The notes: generated by a model from the letters alone, not told the origin. 64,000 bases of DNA from Pseudomonas brassicacearum (GCF_000585995.1 NZ_CP007410.1:2073430-2137429); one strand, 5' to 3'. Positions 30,436 through 39,031 are shown, counted from the first letter of the stretch. Made by a program: numbers and translations.

Positions 30436-31818
30436 TCAGATGACTCGGGAGAAGCGTTGTCGATTTTGCTGCTCCAAGTAGGCATCGAACACCATACACA
30501 CTGATCGCACCAACAAGCGCCCAGCGGGCAGTACCTTGATGTGTGTGGTGTCGACCTCGATCAGCCCATCCTCGGCCATCGCCTGCAATTGCGGCCACAA
30601 CGGCGCGAAGTAGCCGTAGAAATCGATATTGAAATGTTGCTCGATCTCGGCGAAGGCCAGGTTGAAATGGCAGATCAGCTGCTGGATTACCGCACGCCGC
30701 AACCGGTCGTCGGTATTGCATATGAGCCCACGACTGGTCGCCAATTGCCCGTCGGCGAGGGTGTTCTGATATTGATTCAGATCGCTGCTGTTCTGGCAGT
30801 ACAAATCGCCGATCTGGCTGATGGCGGACACACCAAGGCCGATCAGGTCGCAATGACCATGGGTGGTGTAACCCTGGAAGTTGCGCTGCAGTGTGGCTTC
30901 TTCTTGGGCGATCGCCAATTCATCGTCGGGCAGGGCGAAGTGGTCCATGCCGACGTAGCGGTAGCCGGCGGCGGTCAGTTGCTCGATGGTGCCTTGCAGC
31001 ATGGCCAGTTTCTGCTCCGGGCTCGGCAGGTCCTGGCTGTTGATGCGCCGCTGAGGCATGAAGCGTTCTGGCAGATGGGCGTAGTTGAACACCGAGAGCC
31101 GGTCCGGTTGCAGTTCGATGACCTCCTGAACCGTGCGGGCGAAGTTGTCCGGGGTCTGTTTGGGCAGGCCGTAGATCAGATCAATGTTGATCGAGCGGAA
31201 CTGCAGGGTCCGGGCCGCTTCGATCACTGCGCGGGTTTCTTCCAGGCTTTGCAGGCGATTGACGGCGCGTTGCACGGCCGGGTCCAGGTCTTGCAGACCG
31301 ATGCTGACCCGGTTGAAACCCAGTTCCCGCAGCAGGCCCATGGTCGACCAGTCGGCTTCGCGAGGGTCGATCTCGATGCTGTAGTCGCCGGAATCGTCGT
31401 CCAACAGGTGAAAATGCTTGCGCAACTGGGCCATCAACTGGCGCAGCTCGTCGTGACTGAGGAAGGTGGGGGTACCGCCGCCCAGATGTAACTGTTCCAC
31501 GCGCTGGGCCGGGTCCAGGTGACAGCTGATCAGCTGGATTTCCTGTTCCAGGCGTTGCAGGTAGGCGTGGGCGCGGCCACGGTCCTTGGTGATGACCTTG
31601 TTGCAGGCGCAGTAGTAGCAAATGTTCGCGCAGAACGGCACGTGCACATATAGCGACAGCGGCCGCAAGGCCTTACGACTGTCGCGCAGGGCGTGGAGTA
31701 GATCGAAGGTGCCCACCTGGCTGCCAAATTGCGCCGCGGTCGGGTACGAGGTGTAGCGTGGTCCCGCCAGGTCGTAACGGCGGATCAGGTCTGTGTCCCA
31801 ACGAATGGCGTCGAGCAT
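30436..31818 (-). CDS. hemN: Oxygen-independent coproporphyrinogen III dehydrogenase
   Basis: A 460-residue radical SAM enzyme that decarboxylates coproporphyrinogen III without oxygen, so haem can be made for the cbb3 oxidases in low oxygen. The cluster motif is CANICYYCACNK (CxxxCxxC), followed by HLGGGTPTFLS. The ATG at 31818 starts MLDAIRWDTDLIRRYD, the usual N-terminus; an in-frame ATG nine codons upstream is less likely. An Anr box lies 63 bp upstream (31881-31894) and would place a start near 31846. Confidence 0.95.
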   Translation of the reverse strand: MLDAIRWDTDLIRRYDLAGPRYTSYPTAAQFGSQVGTFDLLHALRDSRKALRPLSLYVHVPFCANICYYCACNKVITKDRGRAHAYLQRLEQEIQLISCHLDPAQRVEQLHLGGGTPTFLSHDELRQLMAQLRKHFHLLDDDSGDYSIEIDPREADWSTMGLLRELGFNRVSIGLQDLDPAVQRAVNRLQSLEETRAVIEAARTLQFRSINIDLIYGLPKQTPDNFARTVQEVIELQPDRLSVFNYAHLPERFMPQRRINSQDLPSPEQKLAMLQGTIEQLTAAGYRYVGMDHFALPDDELAIAQEEATLQRNFQGYTTHGHCDLIGLGVSAISQIGDLYCQNSSDLNQYQNTLADGQLATSRGLICNTDDRLRRAVIQQLICHFNLAFAEIEQHFNIDFYGYFAPLWPQLQAMAEDGLIEVDTTHIKVLPAGRLLVRSVCMVFDAYLEQQNRQRFSRVI

Positions 31819-31880
31819 GCGGGCGTTCCCCGGATAGGCTGGCATGGGTGCGAGTCTAGGGGTGTAGGCGCGGGGTGGTT

Positions 31881-31894
31881 TTGATTTGCGTCAA
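31881..31894 (-). promoter_or_regulatory. Anr box upstream of hemN
   Basis: TTGATTTGCGTCAA matches TTGAT-N4-ATCAA at 9 of 10 positions. Its centre is 41-42 bp from a predicted start near 31846, with TAGACT as a possible -10, the class II arrangement used by Fnr/Anr. Confidence 0.8.
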
Positions 31895-31921
31895 CAGGGC
31901 ACAGGTGTTGTCGATGATGGC

Positions 31922-32003
31922 CTCATCGCGAGCAAGCTCGCTCCCACATTTGCTCGACGGCGCTCACCGGTCTCCTGCGGGAGCGAGCTTGCTCGCGATG
32001 GGG
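31922..32003. repeat. REP pair, GCGAGC subtype, matched arms
   Basis: TCGCGAGCAAGCTCGCTCCC and its complement GGGAGCGAGCTTGCTCGCGA flank about 35 bp between the hemN upstream region and the end of the TauE-like gene. Confidence 0.92.
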
Positions 32004-32014
32004 GGGCGATTCGG

Positions 32015-32698
32015 TCAATGGCCCATCAGCCAATGTTGATGCGGCCCCGGCAGTGTCCAGAGACCAAAGACAATCACCAGCAACCCACCGGCCATGCGTA
32101 CGCTGCGTTTGCGCAGCAGGGCAGTGACGCGTTCGGCGGCCAGGCCGGTGGCGAGCAGCACTGGCCAGGTGCCGAGGCCGAAGGCGAGCATCAGCAGCGC
32201 GCTGTCCAGTGCATTGCCTTGGCTGGCGGACCACAGCAGGGTGCTATAGACCAGTCCGCACGGCAACCAGCCCCACAGCGCGCCGAGCAGCAAGGCCCGG
32301 GGCAGGCTCGACACCGGCAGCAAGCGGTTGGCGACGGGCTGGATGTGCCGCCACAAGCCACGCCCGACGCTTTCGATACGGGTCAGGCCGCTCCACCAAC
32401 CCGCCAGGTACAAGCCCATGGCGATCAGCAGCAAACCGGCCAGCACGCGCATGATCATCGCCGCCGGGCTGTTGGCCACGGCCCAGCCGGCCAGGCCGAT
32501 CAGCAATCCGGCGGTGGCGTAGCTCAGGATTCGCCCCAGGTTATACGCCAGCAGCAGCCGGAAGCGCCGGCTGCGCTGTTCCTTGGGAATCGCCAGGGTC
32601 AGGGCACCCATCAGGCCGCCGCACATGCCCAGGCAATGACCACCACCGAGCAGGCCAAGGATGACCGCCGAGACCAGCAGTGGCGCCAGATCAAGCAT
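32015..32698 (-). CDS. TauE/SafE-DsbD_2-like membrane protein of the cco cluster
   Basis: A 227-residue protein with about six membrane segments and the N-terminal motif GGGHCLGMCGGLMGAL, typical of the UreH/DsbD_2-like proteins often annotated as sulfite exporter TauE/SafE. The gene always follows ccoS in pseudomonads as far as I recall, so a role in cbb3 oxidase maturation or copper/thiol handling is more likely than sulfite export. ATG 32698 (MLDLAPLLVSAV) is chosen; it overlaps the ccoS stop by 8 bp, suggesting coupling. The longer frame to 32746 lies within ccoS. Confidence 0.82.
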   Translation of the reverse strand: MLDLAPLLVSAVILGLLGGGHCLGMCGGLMGALTLAIPKEQRSRRFRLLLAYNLGRILSYATAGLLIGLAGWAVANSPAAMIMRVLAGLLLIAMGLYLAGWWSGLTRIESVGRGLWRHIQPVANRLLPVSSLPRALLLGALWGWLPCGLVYSTLLWSASQGNALDSALLMLAFGLGTWPVLLATGLAAERVTALLRKRSVRMAGGLLVIVFGLWTLPGPHQHWLMGH

Positions 32699-32909
32699 GG
32701 GGCGGGGCCTTGTCGTCCGGTTCGCGGGCCTGGCCGCCAGCCTCATCCACCGCAGCCTTGTGGTTTGGGTCCTGATCGTCGAACAGAATGCTGTGGGCCG
32801 GACCGTCGAGGTCGTCGTATTGCCCGCTGTCCACCGCCCAGAAGAAAATGTACACGGCGATGGCCACGATCAGCAGCGCGGCCGGGATCATCACATAAAG
32901 AGCTGGCAT
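32691..32909 (-). CDS. ccoS: cbb3-type cytochrome oxidase assembly protein CcoS
   Basis: A 72-residue protein with one N-terminal membrane helix (MIPAALLIVAIAVYIFFWAV) and the CcoS signature SGQYDDLDGPAHSILFDD. CcoS is needed for insertion of haem and copper into CcoN. It starts 24 bp after ccoI and overlaps the next gene by 8 bp. Confidence 0.95.
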   Translation of the reverse strand: MPALYVMIPAALLIVAIAVYIFFWAVDSGQYDDLDGPAHSILFDDQDPNHKAAVDEAGGQAREPDDKAPPHA

Positions 32910-32933
32910 TTCAGGACTCCATGCCCGCGCGGC

Positions 32934-35384
32934 TCAGGCCGGCAGCGGGCGGGTATCGGGGGTGGCGTCGATCACCTGCGCCTTGGGCTGACGGGTCAGC
33001 CTCAGCGCATTCAACACCACGGTCAACGAACTGATGGACATGCCGACCGCGGCCCACACCGGCGTAATCCAGCCGAGGGCGGCGAACGGCAACATGAGGC
33101 CATTGTACAGCCCTGCCCACACCAGGTTCTCGATGATTACCCGGCGGGTGCGCCGGGCCAGGTTGAAGGCGTGGATCAGGGCGCCGAGGCGGTTGGACAG
33201 CAGCACCGCGTCGGCGCTGGTCTTGGCCAGATCGGTGGCCGAGCCCATGGCGACACTGATGTCCGCCGCCGCCAGCACCGGTACGTCGTTCACGCCATCG
33301 CCGAGCATCAGCACCTTGCGGCCCTGCTGGTGCAACTGCTGCAACACGGCCAGTTTGTCGTCCGGACGCAGACCGCCCCGGGCCTCGTCGATGCCCAGTT
33401 CGGCGGCGACGCTGGCCACCATCGGCGAACTGTCGCCGGACAGCAGCAGCGTCCGCCAGCCCCGCGCCTTGCAGGCCGCCAGCAGCGCCGGGGCATCGGC
33501 GCGTAGGCGGTCGTCGAGGACGAACCAGGCCAGCGGCCCGGTGGCATCGCCCAGTAGCAACCATTGTCCGGGTTCGTCTGGCATCACCGGTATTGCCGCG
33601 CCACTGAGCTCACAGACAAAGCCGGGATGGCCGATGCGCAGGCGTTGTTTGTCGACCAAACCTTCGAGTCCTAGCCCCGGGGTGCTCTGTACGTGCTCGG
33701 CGGCCAGTGGCGCCCGGCCAAAGGCACGGGCGATGGGGTGCTCGGAGCGGTTTTCCAGGGCCGCGGCCAGGCCCAGGCATTGATCGCTGTCCAGGGCCGC
33801 CAACGGTCGAATGGCGCGCAAGGCCAAACGACCTTCAGTGAGGGTGCCGGTCTTGTCGAAAATCACCGTGTCGATCTGGTTCAGGCCCTCCAGCACATGG
33901 CCACGAGTCAGCAGCAGGCCAAGTTTGTGCAGGGTGCCAGTGGCGGCGGTGAGGGCGGTTGGCGTGGCCAGCGACAGGGCGCAAGGACAAGTGGCGACCA
34001 GCATTGCCAGGACGATCCAGAAGGCGCGTGAGGCATCCAGCTGCCACCACAACAGCCCGATGGCGGCAGCAGCGACCAGGGAGAACAACAGGAACCACTG
34101 GGCGGCGCGATCGGCGATTTCCGCCAGTCGCGGTTTCTCGGCCTGGGCCCGCTCCAGCAGCCGCACGATGGCCGACAAGCGAGTGTCCTGTCCAAGGGCC
34201 AACACCTCGACCGTCAACGCACCTTCGACGTTCAGCGTGCCTGCGGTGACTACGTCGCCTACCTGGCGGGGTTGTGGCAGGTATTCGCCGGTCAGCAGCG
34301 ATTCGTCGATGCTGGACTGGCCCTCGAGAATCTTGCCATCGGCCGGTAGGACTGCGCCGGGATGCACCAATACTCGGTCGCCGGTGCGCAATTCGCTGAG
34401 CAGGATGCGTTCGCTCTGGCCGTTATCCTCCAGGCGCAGGCACGATGCCGGCAACAGATTGACCAGTTGTGCGGTGGCGGCAGCGGTACGCTCCCGAGCC
34501 CGACGTTCCAGGTAACGACCGGCCAACAGAAACAGGGCGAACATGCCCACGGCATCGAAATACAGCTCGCCAACGCCGGTGATCGACGTCCAGATCCCGG
34601 CGACGTAAGCGCCGCCGATGGCCAGGGACACCGAAACGTCCATGGTCAGGTGGCGGGTGCGCAGGTCGCGCATCGCGCCTTTGAAGAACGGCGCGCAGCT
34701 GTAGAAGACAATAGGGGTGGTGAGGAACAGCGCGACCCAGCGCAGGATAGTGTGCATTTCCGGGCTCAGGTCGATGTTGAATTCCGGCCAGGTGGCCATG
34801 GTCGCCATCATCGCCTGGAACCACAGCAGCCCGGCTACGCCCAATTGGCGCAGGGCCAGGCGGTTTTGCGCGGCAAGTTGTTCGCAAGCCTGGTCGGCCT
34901 GGTACGGGTGGGCGACGTAGCCGATCTGGCGCAACTCGGCGAGCATCGCACTCAACGGCAGTTGAGCGTCGGCCCAGCGCACCTGCAGGCGATGATTGGA
35001 CAGGTTCAACCGCGCCTCGGCCACGGCAGGCAGGCTGCGCAGTTGTTTTTCGATCAGCCAGCCGCAGGCGGCGCAACTGATGCCTTCCATCAACAGGGTG
35101 GTTTCGGCCAGCTCGCCGTCATGGCGCACGAACGATTGCTGTACGTCGGGGCGATCGTACAGCGCCAGTTCATCGGTCAGTTGGACGGGCAGGGTCTCGG
35201 GGTTGGCCGATGCTTCGCTGCGATGCAGGTAATAACTCTCCAGGCCACCGGCCACGATAGCCTCGGCCACCGCCTGGCAGCCCGGGCAGCACAGCTCGCG
35301 GGTTTCACCGAGGACAACGGCGGTGAAGCGACTGCCGGCGGGAACGGGCAGGGCGCAGTGGTAGCAGGGCTGTGGAGTGTTCAT
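32934..35384 (-). CDS. ccoI: Copper-translocating P1B-type ATPase CcoI (FixI/CopA2 type)
   Basis: An 816-residue membrane ATPase that exports copper to the periplasm for the CuB site of cbb3 oxidase. Cysteine pairs at the N-terminus (CYHC at 7-10, CCPGC at 32-36) precede a heavy-metal-associated domain with GISCAAC (C104, C107). The ion-path motif is CPCAL (466-470), the phosphorylated aspartate lies in DKTGT (510-514), and GDGVNDVPVL is near 700. It belongs to the slow FixI/CopA2 group by context with ccoG, ccoH and ccoS. A REP pair separates it from ccoH. Confidence 0.95.
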   Translation of the reverse strand: MNTPQPCYHCALPVPAGSRFTAVVLGETRELCCPGCQAVAEAIVAGGLESYYLHRSEASANPETLPVQLTDELALYDRPDVQQSFVRHDGELAETTLLMEGISCAACGWLIEKQLRSLPAVAEARLNLSNHRLQVRWADAQLPLSAMLAELRQIGYVAHPYQADQACEQLAAQNRLALRQLGVAGLLWFQAMMATMATWPEFNIDLSPEMHTILRWVALFLTTPIVFYSCAPFFKGAMRDLRTRHLTMDVSVSLAIGGAYVAGIWTSITGVGELYFDAVGMFALFLLAGRYLERRARERTAAATAQLVNLLPASCLRLEDNGQSERILLSELRTGDRVLVHPGAVLPADGKILEGQSSIDESLLTGEYLPQPRQVGDVVTAGTLNVEGALTVEVLALGQDTRLSAIVRLLERAQAEKPRLAEIADRAAQWFLLFSLVAAAAIGLLWWQLDASRAFWIVLAMLVATCPCALSLATPTALTAATGTLHKLGLLLTRGHVLEGLNQIDTVIFDKTGTLTEGRLALRAIRPLAALDSDQCLGLAAALENRSEHPIARAFGRAPLAAEHVQSTPGLGLEGLVDKQRLRIGHPGFVCELSGAAIPVMPDEPGQWLLLGDATGPLAWFVLDDRLRADAPALLAACKARGWRTLLLSGDSSPMVASVAAELGIDEARGGLRPDDKLAVLQQLHQQGRKVLMLGDGVNDVPVLAAADISVAMGSATDLAKTSADAVLLSNRLGALIHAFNLARRTRRVIIENLVWAGLYNGLMLPFAALGWITPVWAAVGMSISSLTVVLNALRLTRQPKAQVIDATPDTRPLPA

Positions 35385-35406
35385 GGTTGTCGCATGAAAG
35401 CCTTTT

Positions 35407-35538
35407 GTGGCGAGGGAGCTTGCTCCCGCTCGGCGGCGAAGCCGTCGTGATCTGAGAACTCGGTAGGCCTGAGAAGCGCGGTGGGCCGAACAGTAGGGCC
35501 GCTTCGCGGCCCAGCGGGAGCAAGCTCCCTCGCCACAG
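35407..35538. repeat. REP pair, GTGGCGAGGG type, between ccoH and ccoI
   Basis: GTGGCGAGGGAGCTTGCTCC and its complement flank about 85 bp, inside the ccoGHIS gene string. Such placement can uncouple expression of the genes on either side. Confidence 0.92.
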
Positions 35539-35547
35539 GAAAGCGGC

Positions 35548-36087
35548 TTACTTCTTCAGGTCTTCAGCGCCTTGCAGCGGTTCATCGCCGAGCAGGATGG
35601 CCTGGTCGTGGTTGATCTGTTCCTCTTCGAACAGGCGCCAGGTCTTGTCGTTCTCCACACCCAGCAATTCGACAAAACGCCGGCCCTCGATCTTGTCCGT
35701 TAACTGGCCGACGTACCGCCCCGGTTCGCTGTCATTGCGGGTCAGGACGATCTTGCGGTCCTTCTCCGGCTGGGTCGGCGAGATCAGGCTCAGTTCCAGG
35801 GTCTGGGGACGGCTGTTGCCGTTCAGGCGCAGGTTCACTTCACCGGTGACGTCGTCCAGTTGCGCATTGGCATGCAGTTGCAGGGTCTGGGCCAGCAGTT
35901 CGCGCTCCAGCGAGCGGTTGATGCCCTTGCCGGCTTCGTAATAGTTGTCGTTGACCAGGTTGTCCGGATTCTTCACCGCAATGGTCACCATCGTCAGGCT
36001 CAGTGTCACCGAACAGGTCAGGATCGCAATGATGATCCACGGCCAGAGGTGTTTGTACCAAGGGCTGGTGGCGGTTGCTGCAGGCAT
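35548..36087 (-). CDS. ccoH: FixH-family protein CcoH
   Basis: A 179-residue protein with one N-terminal membrane helix (PWIIIAILTCSVTLSLTMVTIAV) and a periplasmic FixH-type domain. CcoH/FixH proteins stabilise and help assemble cbb3 oxidase together with the CcoI pump. ATG 36087 (MPAATATSPWYKHLW) is preferred because GAGAG is about 8 bases upstream; ATG 36093 would be too close to it. It lies 11 bp after ccoG. Confidence 0.92.
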   Translation of the reverse strand: MPAATATSPWYKHLWPWIIIAILTCSVTLSLTMVTIAVKNPDNLVNDNYYEAGKGINRSLERELLAQTLQLHANAQLDDVTGEVNLRLNGNSRPQTLELSLISPTQPEKDRKIVLTRNDSEPGRYVGQLTDKIEGRRFVELLGVENDKTWRLFEEEQINHDQAILLGDEPLQGAEDLKK

Positions 36088-36098
36088 GTTCATTTCTC

Positions 36099-37514
36099 TC
36101 AACGAGTTTGTGGGCCGATGAACCGGCTCTTGGCTTCGATATGTACGCTTTCGTCATCGGCATCCTTGAGGATGAAGGTCACCTCATTGGTGCTCGATGG
36201 CAGTTGTTCCGGTGCGCTGGACAATTCCACCGGCTGGCTGAAGATCTCGCCGGCCGCGACTTTGATTTCCCGTCGGCCTTGCAGCTTCAGGTCAGGCAGG
36301 CCGGCGGCTTCCAGGACGTACGTATGGTCGCGCTGGTCTTTGTTCATGATCTTGAGGCTGTAGACGTTCTCGATCCGGCCCTCGGCATTTTCGCGGTACA
36401 GCACGCGGTCCTTGCTGACGTCGAAACCCACCAGCGAACGCATGAAGAACGCCGTCACCAGCAAACTGATCATTGCCAGCAAGACCAAGGCATAGCCGAT
36501 CAGGCGCGGGCGCAGTTTATGGGTTTTCTGCCCCGACAGGTTGTGTTCGGTGGTGTAGCTGATCAGGCCGCGGGGGTAATCCATCTTGTCCATGATGTTG
36601 TCGCACGCGTCGATGCAGGCTGCGCAACCGATGCATTCGATCTGCAGGCCATCGCGAATGTCGATGCCGGTAGGGCAGACCTGGACGCACATGGTGCAGT
36701 CGATGCAATCGCCCAGGCCCAGGGCTTTGTAGTCAACGCCCTTCTTGCGCGGGCCACGGCTTTCGCCGCGACGCGGATCATAGGACACGATCAGCGTGTC
36801 TTTGTCGAACATGACGCTCTGGAAGCGGGCGTAAGGGCACATGTAGATGCACACCTGCTCACGCAGCCAGCCAGCGTTGCCGTAGGTGGCGAGGGTGAAG
36901 AAACCGACCCAGAAATACGACCAACCGTCGGCCTGGCCAGTGAAGAACTCGAACACCAGTTCGCGGATCGGTGTGAAGTAACCGACAAAGGTCATGCCGG
37001 TGACGAAACCGATCAGCAGCCACAGGCTGTGCTTGGCGAGCTTGCGCAGGAGCTTGTTGGCGCCCATGGGCGCCTTGTCGAGCTTGATGCGCTGGTTGCG
37101 GTCGCCTTCGGTGACTTTCTCGCACCACATGAAGATCCAGGTCCACACGCTTTGCGGACAGGTGTAGCCGCACCATACCCGCCCGGCATAGACCGTAATG
37201 AAAAACAGGCCGAAGGCTGCAATGATCAACAGCCCGGACAGCAGGATGAAGTCCTGGGGCCAGAAGGTCGCGCCGAAAATAAAGAATTTACGCTCCGGCA
37301 GGTTCCACCAGACGGCTTGATGGCCGCCCCAGTTCAACCAGACCGTACCGAAATACAGCAGGAACAATAACCCGCCGCCTACCATCCGCAGGTTGCGGAA
37401 CAGGCCGGTGAAGGCGCGGGTGTAGATTTTTTCCCGAGAGGCATAAAGGTCGACGGTTTTGTTCGCGTCCTTGGCAGGCGGGGTAACGTCATGTACCGGA
37501 ATCTGGTTACTCAT
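36099..37514 (-). CDS. ccoG: cbb3 oxidase accessory protein CcoG
   Basis: A 471-residue membrane protein with five or six membrane segments and a polyferredoxin-like segment: CIDCTMCVQVCPTGIDI and CIGCAACIDACDN, two 4Fe-4S motifs, plus earlier CGYTCPQ. CcoG reduces Cu(II) so that copper can enter the cbb3 assembly route. A C-terminal Ig-like periplasmic domain follows. ATG 37514 (MSNQIPVHD) is chosen over 37523. It heads ccoG-ccoH-ccoI-ccoS-tauE-like. Confidence 0.95.
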   Translation of the reverse strand: MSNQIPVHDVTPPAKDANKTVDLYASREKIYTRAFTGLFRNLRMVGGGLLFLLYFGTVWLNWGGHQAVWWNLPERKFFIFGATFWPQDFILLSGLLIIAAFGLFFITVYAGRVWCGYTCPQSVWTWIFMWCEKVTEGDRNQRIKLDKAPMGANKLLRKLAKHSLWLLIGFVTGMTFVGYFTPIRELVFEFFTGQADGWSYFWVGFFTLATYGNAGWLREQVCIYMCPYARFQSVMFDKDTLIVSYDPRRGESRGPRKKGVDYKALGLGDCIDCTMCVQVCPTGIDIRDGLQIECIGCAACIDACDNIMDKMDYPRGLISYTTEHNLSGQKTHKLRPRLIGYALVLLAMISLLVTAFFMRSLVGFDVSKDRVLYRENAEGRIENVYSLKIMNKDQRDHTYVLEAAGLPDLKLQGRREIKVAAGEIFSQPVELSSAPEQLPSSTNEVTFILKDADDESVHIEAKSRFIGPQTR

Positions 37515-37681
37515 CAATTGCATCCCACGGCAGTGGAAAGTGCCAAGGCCAGTACGTGCCGACCACGGTCACAAGGGTTGTTGCAGTGGCGCAATGATAC
37601 GCCTGTCGCTCTAACTCAAGGGTGCGACCTTTGGTCGCGTTGGGGGTAAGGGCACAATGGTGTAGTGGGATGTAACAAGTC

Positions 37682-37695
37682 TTGACCCAAGTCAA
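37682..37695 (-). promoter_or_regulatory. Candidate Anr box upstream of ccoG
   Basis: TTGACCCAAGTCAA matches TTGAT-N4-ATCAA at 8 of 10 positions and is a perfect dyad. It lies about 170 bp upstream of ccoG, which implies a leader of about 130 nt if it is used as a class II site. Confidence 0.55.
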
Positions 37696-37776
37696 TTGAC
37701 TATAGACATTCCATGCGCTGGAGGACAAATGTGAGGGCGTGCTGACTGATTCCGCGCGCCCTTTTAGGCCAGATCA

Positions 37777-37999
37777 ATCACACATCCAGGAAAGCCACAG
37801 GCCCCAACGCGTCAGCTTTATGGAGTAGAGGCGGTTCCAATTGGCCATCGGGCAGTTGGGTCTGGATCAGGTGGCCGAGTTCGTCGTAGTGGTGCTGCAG
37901 GCTGTCGATGGCACTGTTTTCGGCGAGCAACTGGCCGAGGGCGTCGTAGGCGAAGCTCAGGGTTTGCGCGTTGCTTTGCCGGTTGGTAAAGGCGGGTTA
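37777..37999 (-). pseudogene. Chimeric scar: rhs fragment fused to immunity-gene fragment
   Basis: Reading the minus strand from the TAA at 37997-37999 gives an open stretch with LSFAYDALGQLLAEN and HHYDELGHLIQTQLPDG, which aligns with LGFAYDALGYLIEEQ and HHYDELGNLIQTHLPDG of the intact Rhs protein (DNA near 41690-41860). Homology continues in a shifted frame (NWNRLY), then jumps to DALGPVAFLDV, matching DGLGPVAFLDVID of the immunity-like protein at 39202-40212. A two-base insertion there creates a TGA. No start codon or ribosome site. It is a remnant of a second rhs-immunity cassette with an internal deletion. Confidence 0.85.
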
Positions 38000-38027
38000 C
38001 ACGCCTGCTTTTGAGGTGTAGGCGATC

Positions 38028-38159
38028 CGTGGCGAGGGAGCTTGCTCCCGCTCGGCGGCGCAGCCGTCGTAAACCGGCTGATGCGGTTTATCTGGAGAAT
38101 GCGTCAGCCTGTTTTGGGGCGGCTTCGCCACCCAGCGGGAGCAAGCTCCCTCACCACGG
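38028..38159. repeat. REP pair (REPIN), copy 1 flanking the DUF6124-type gene
   Basis: GTGGCGAGGGAGCTTGCTCC and GGGAGCAAGCTCCCTCACCA arms around CTCGGCGGCGCAGCCGTCG and a spacer. The whole unit, spacer included, is nearly identical to the one at 38901-39031 on the other side of the small gene. Confidence 0.92.
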
Positions 38160-38176
38160 GATTGATGCTGTAGCGG

Positions 38177-38536
38177 CTAACGTGGGTCGACGTTATCGAG
38201 CACTCGGTTGGCCAGCAATGAACTCAGTTCAATCAGTTGCTGGATGCCGAGGGCGATGTGGCGGCGGGGGCCTTCCAGGTCGAAGGCCAGGTTGCTGATC
38301 ATCGCGTCCGCGGATGCCAGGTTTTCGCTGAGGTTGGCGAGCAGGCATTCGTTGTCGGCGTTTTTTGCCACGGTGAAGAGCTGGTCCGGTTTGGATGCAT
38401 CTTCGGACTTTTCCGGTTTGGGTAGCAGGTAGTGATCCAAGACGCGTTTGGTGGTTTCGTCGTGCTTTTTGGCTTTGGATTTGGTTTGCGAGGAAGTGTT
38501 GTCTGTTTCCGGAGGGTTTGGAGTTACTTTGAACAT
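38177..38536 (-). CDS. DUF6124 family protein
   Basis: A 119-residue protein of unknown function that I place in DUF6124 from the start MFKVTPNPPET, the low-complexity S/K-rich linker, LDHYLLP, and the C-terminal LANLSENLASADAMI and GPRRHIALGIQQLIE. No membrane segment. Such genes are frequent and variable in P. fluorescens-group genomes. ATG 38536 follows GAGGATT. The upstream region has a strong inverted repeat (38573-38611), and the gene is bracketed by two near-identical REPINs. Confidence 0.75.
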   Translation of the reverse strand: MFKVTPNPPETDNTSSQTKSKAKKHDETTKRVLDHYLLPKPEKSEDASKPDQLFTVAKNADNECLLANLSENLASADAMISNLAFDLEGPRRHIALGIQQLIELSSLLANRVLDNVDPR

Positions 38537-38572
38537 AAGCTGGAATCCTCGAGTTAGGCCGCGACCCATTCC

Positions 38573-38611
38573 CTACTAAAAGAAGGGTGGCGGCTGTACG
38601 CAGGTTAGTAG
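38573..38611 (-). promoter_or_regulatory. Inverted repeat in the leader of the DUF6124-type gene
   Basis: CTACTAA (38573-38579) and TTAGTAG (38605-38611) can pair in the leader, about 40-75 nt upstream of the start codon. CCCT/AGGG in the loop offers an alternative hairpin, and a third CTACTAAA occurs at 38730-38737 inside a CGGG/CCCG hairpin. This may be a structured mRNA leader; no function can be assigned. Confidence 0.4.
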
Positions 38612-38900
38612 ACCGGGGATTCCAGCATTGCCGGCGCGCCGAAGCGCCCTGCGCACAGCCACCATCAAGGACAGGAATTGGAACACCTGCCTGAGTGGAG
38701 AGCTCATGCATCTTGCGGAAAACCTCGGGCTACTAAACCCGACCACTGATGGGCAGTGGCAGGGAAACGATAGAACCCATGGGCAAGGCGCACAAGCGGG
38801 CGGATTCTGGCGTAGTTGTAGGCAATGGCGCAAGGATTCGTAGCTGGGTGGAAGTGTTGCGGAGGGAGAATAAACAAGCCTTTGTAATGCCCCAGGATCC
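38612..38900. other. Non-coding stretch upstream of the DUF6124-type gene
   Basis: About 290 bp with no supported gene. It holds two compact hairpins, TCGGG/CCCGA near 38726-38742 and CCACTG/CAGTGG near 38743-38759. Short frames are open on the minus strand but have no start context. It is likely promoter plus structured leader for the downstream gene. Confidence 0.4.
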
Positions 38901-39031
38901 GTGGCGAGGGAGCTTGCTCCCGCTCGGCGGCGCAGCCGTCGTAAATCGGCTGATGCGGTTTGTCTGTAGGAATGCGCCGGCCGTTTTGGGGCGGCTTCGC
39001 CACCCGGCGGGAGCAAGCTCCCTCGCCACGG
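38901..39031. repeat. REP pair (REPIN), copy 2 flanking the DUF6124-type gene
   Basis: Near-duplicate of 38028-38159, including the CTCGGCGGCGCAGCCGTCG segment and the CGGCTGATGCGGTTT spacer. Confidence 0.92.

Noticed and set aside
37733..37765. GGGCG/CGCCC stem followed by TTTT on the plus strand
   Set aside because: No plus-strand gene ends here and the loop is long, so I could not support it as a terminator.
38229..38711. A 160-codon minus-strand frame overlapping the DUF6124-type gene and its leader
   Set aside because: It is out of frame with the recognisable DUF6124-like protein and has no ribosome site; the upstream part is better explained as leader sequence.
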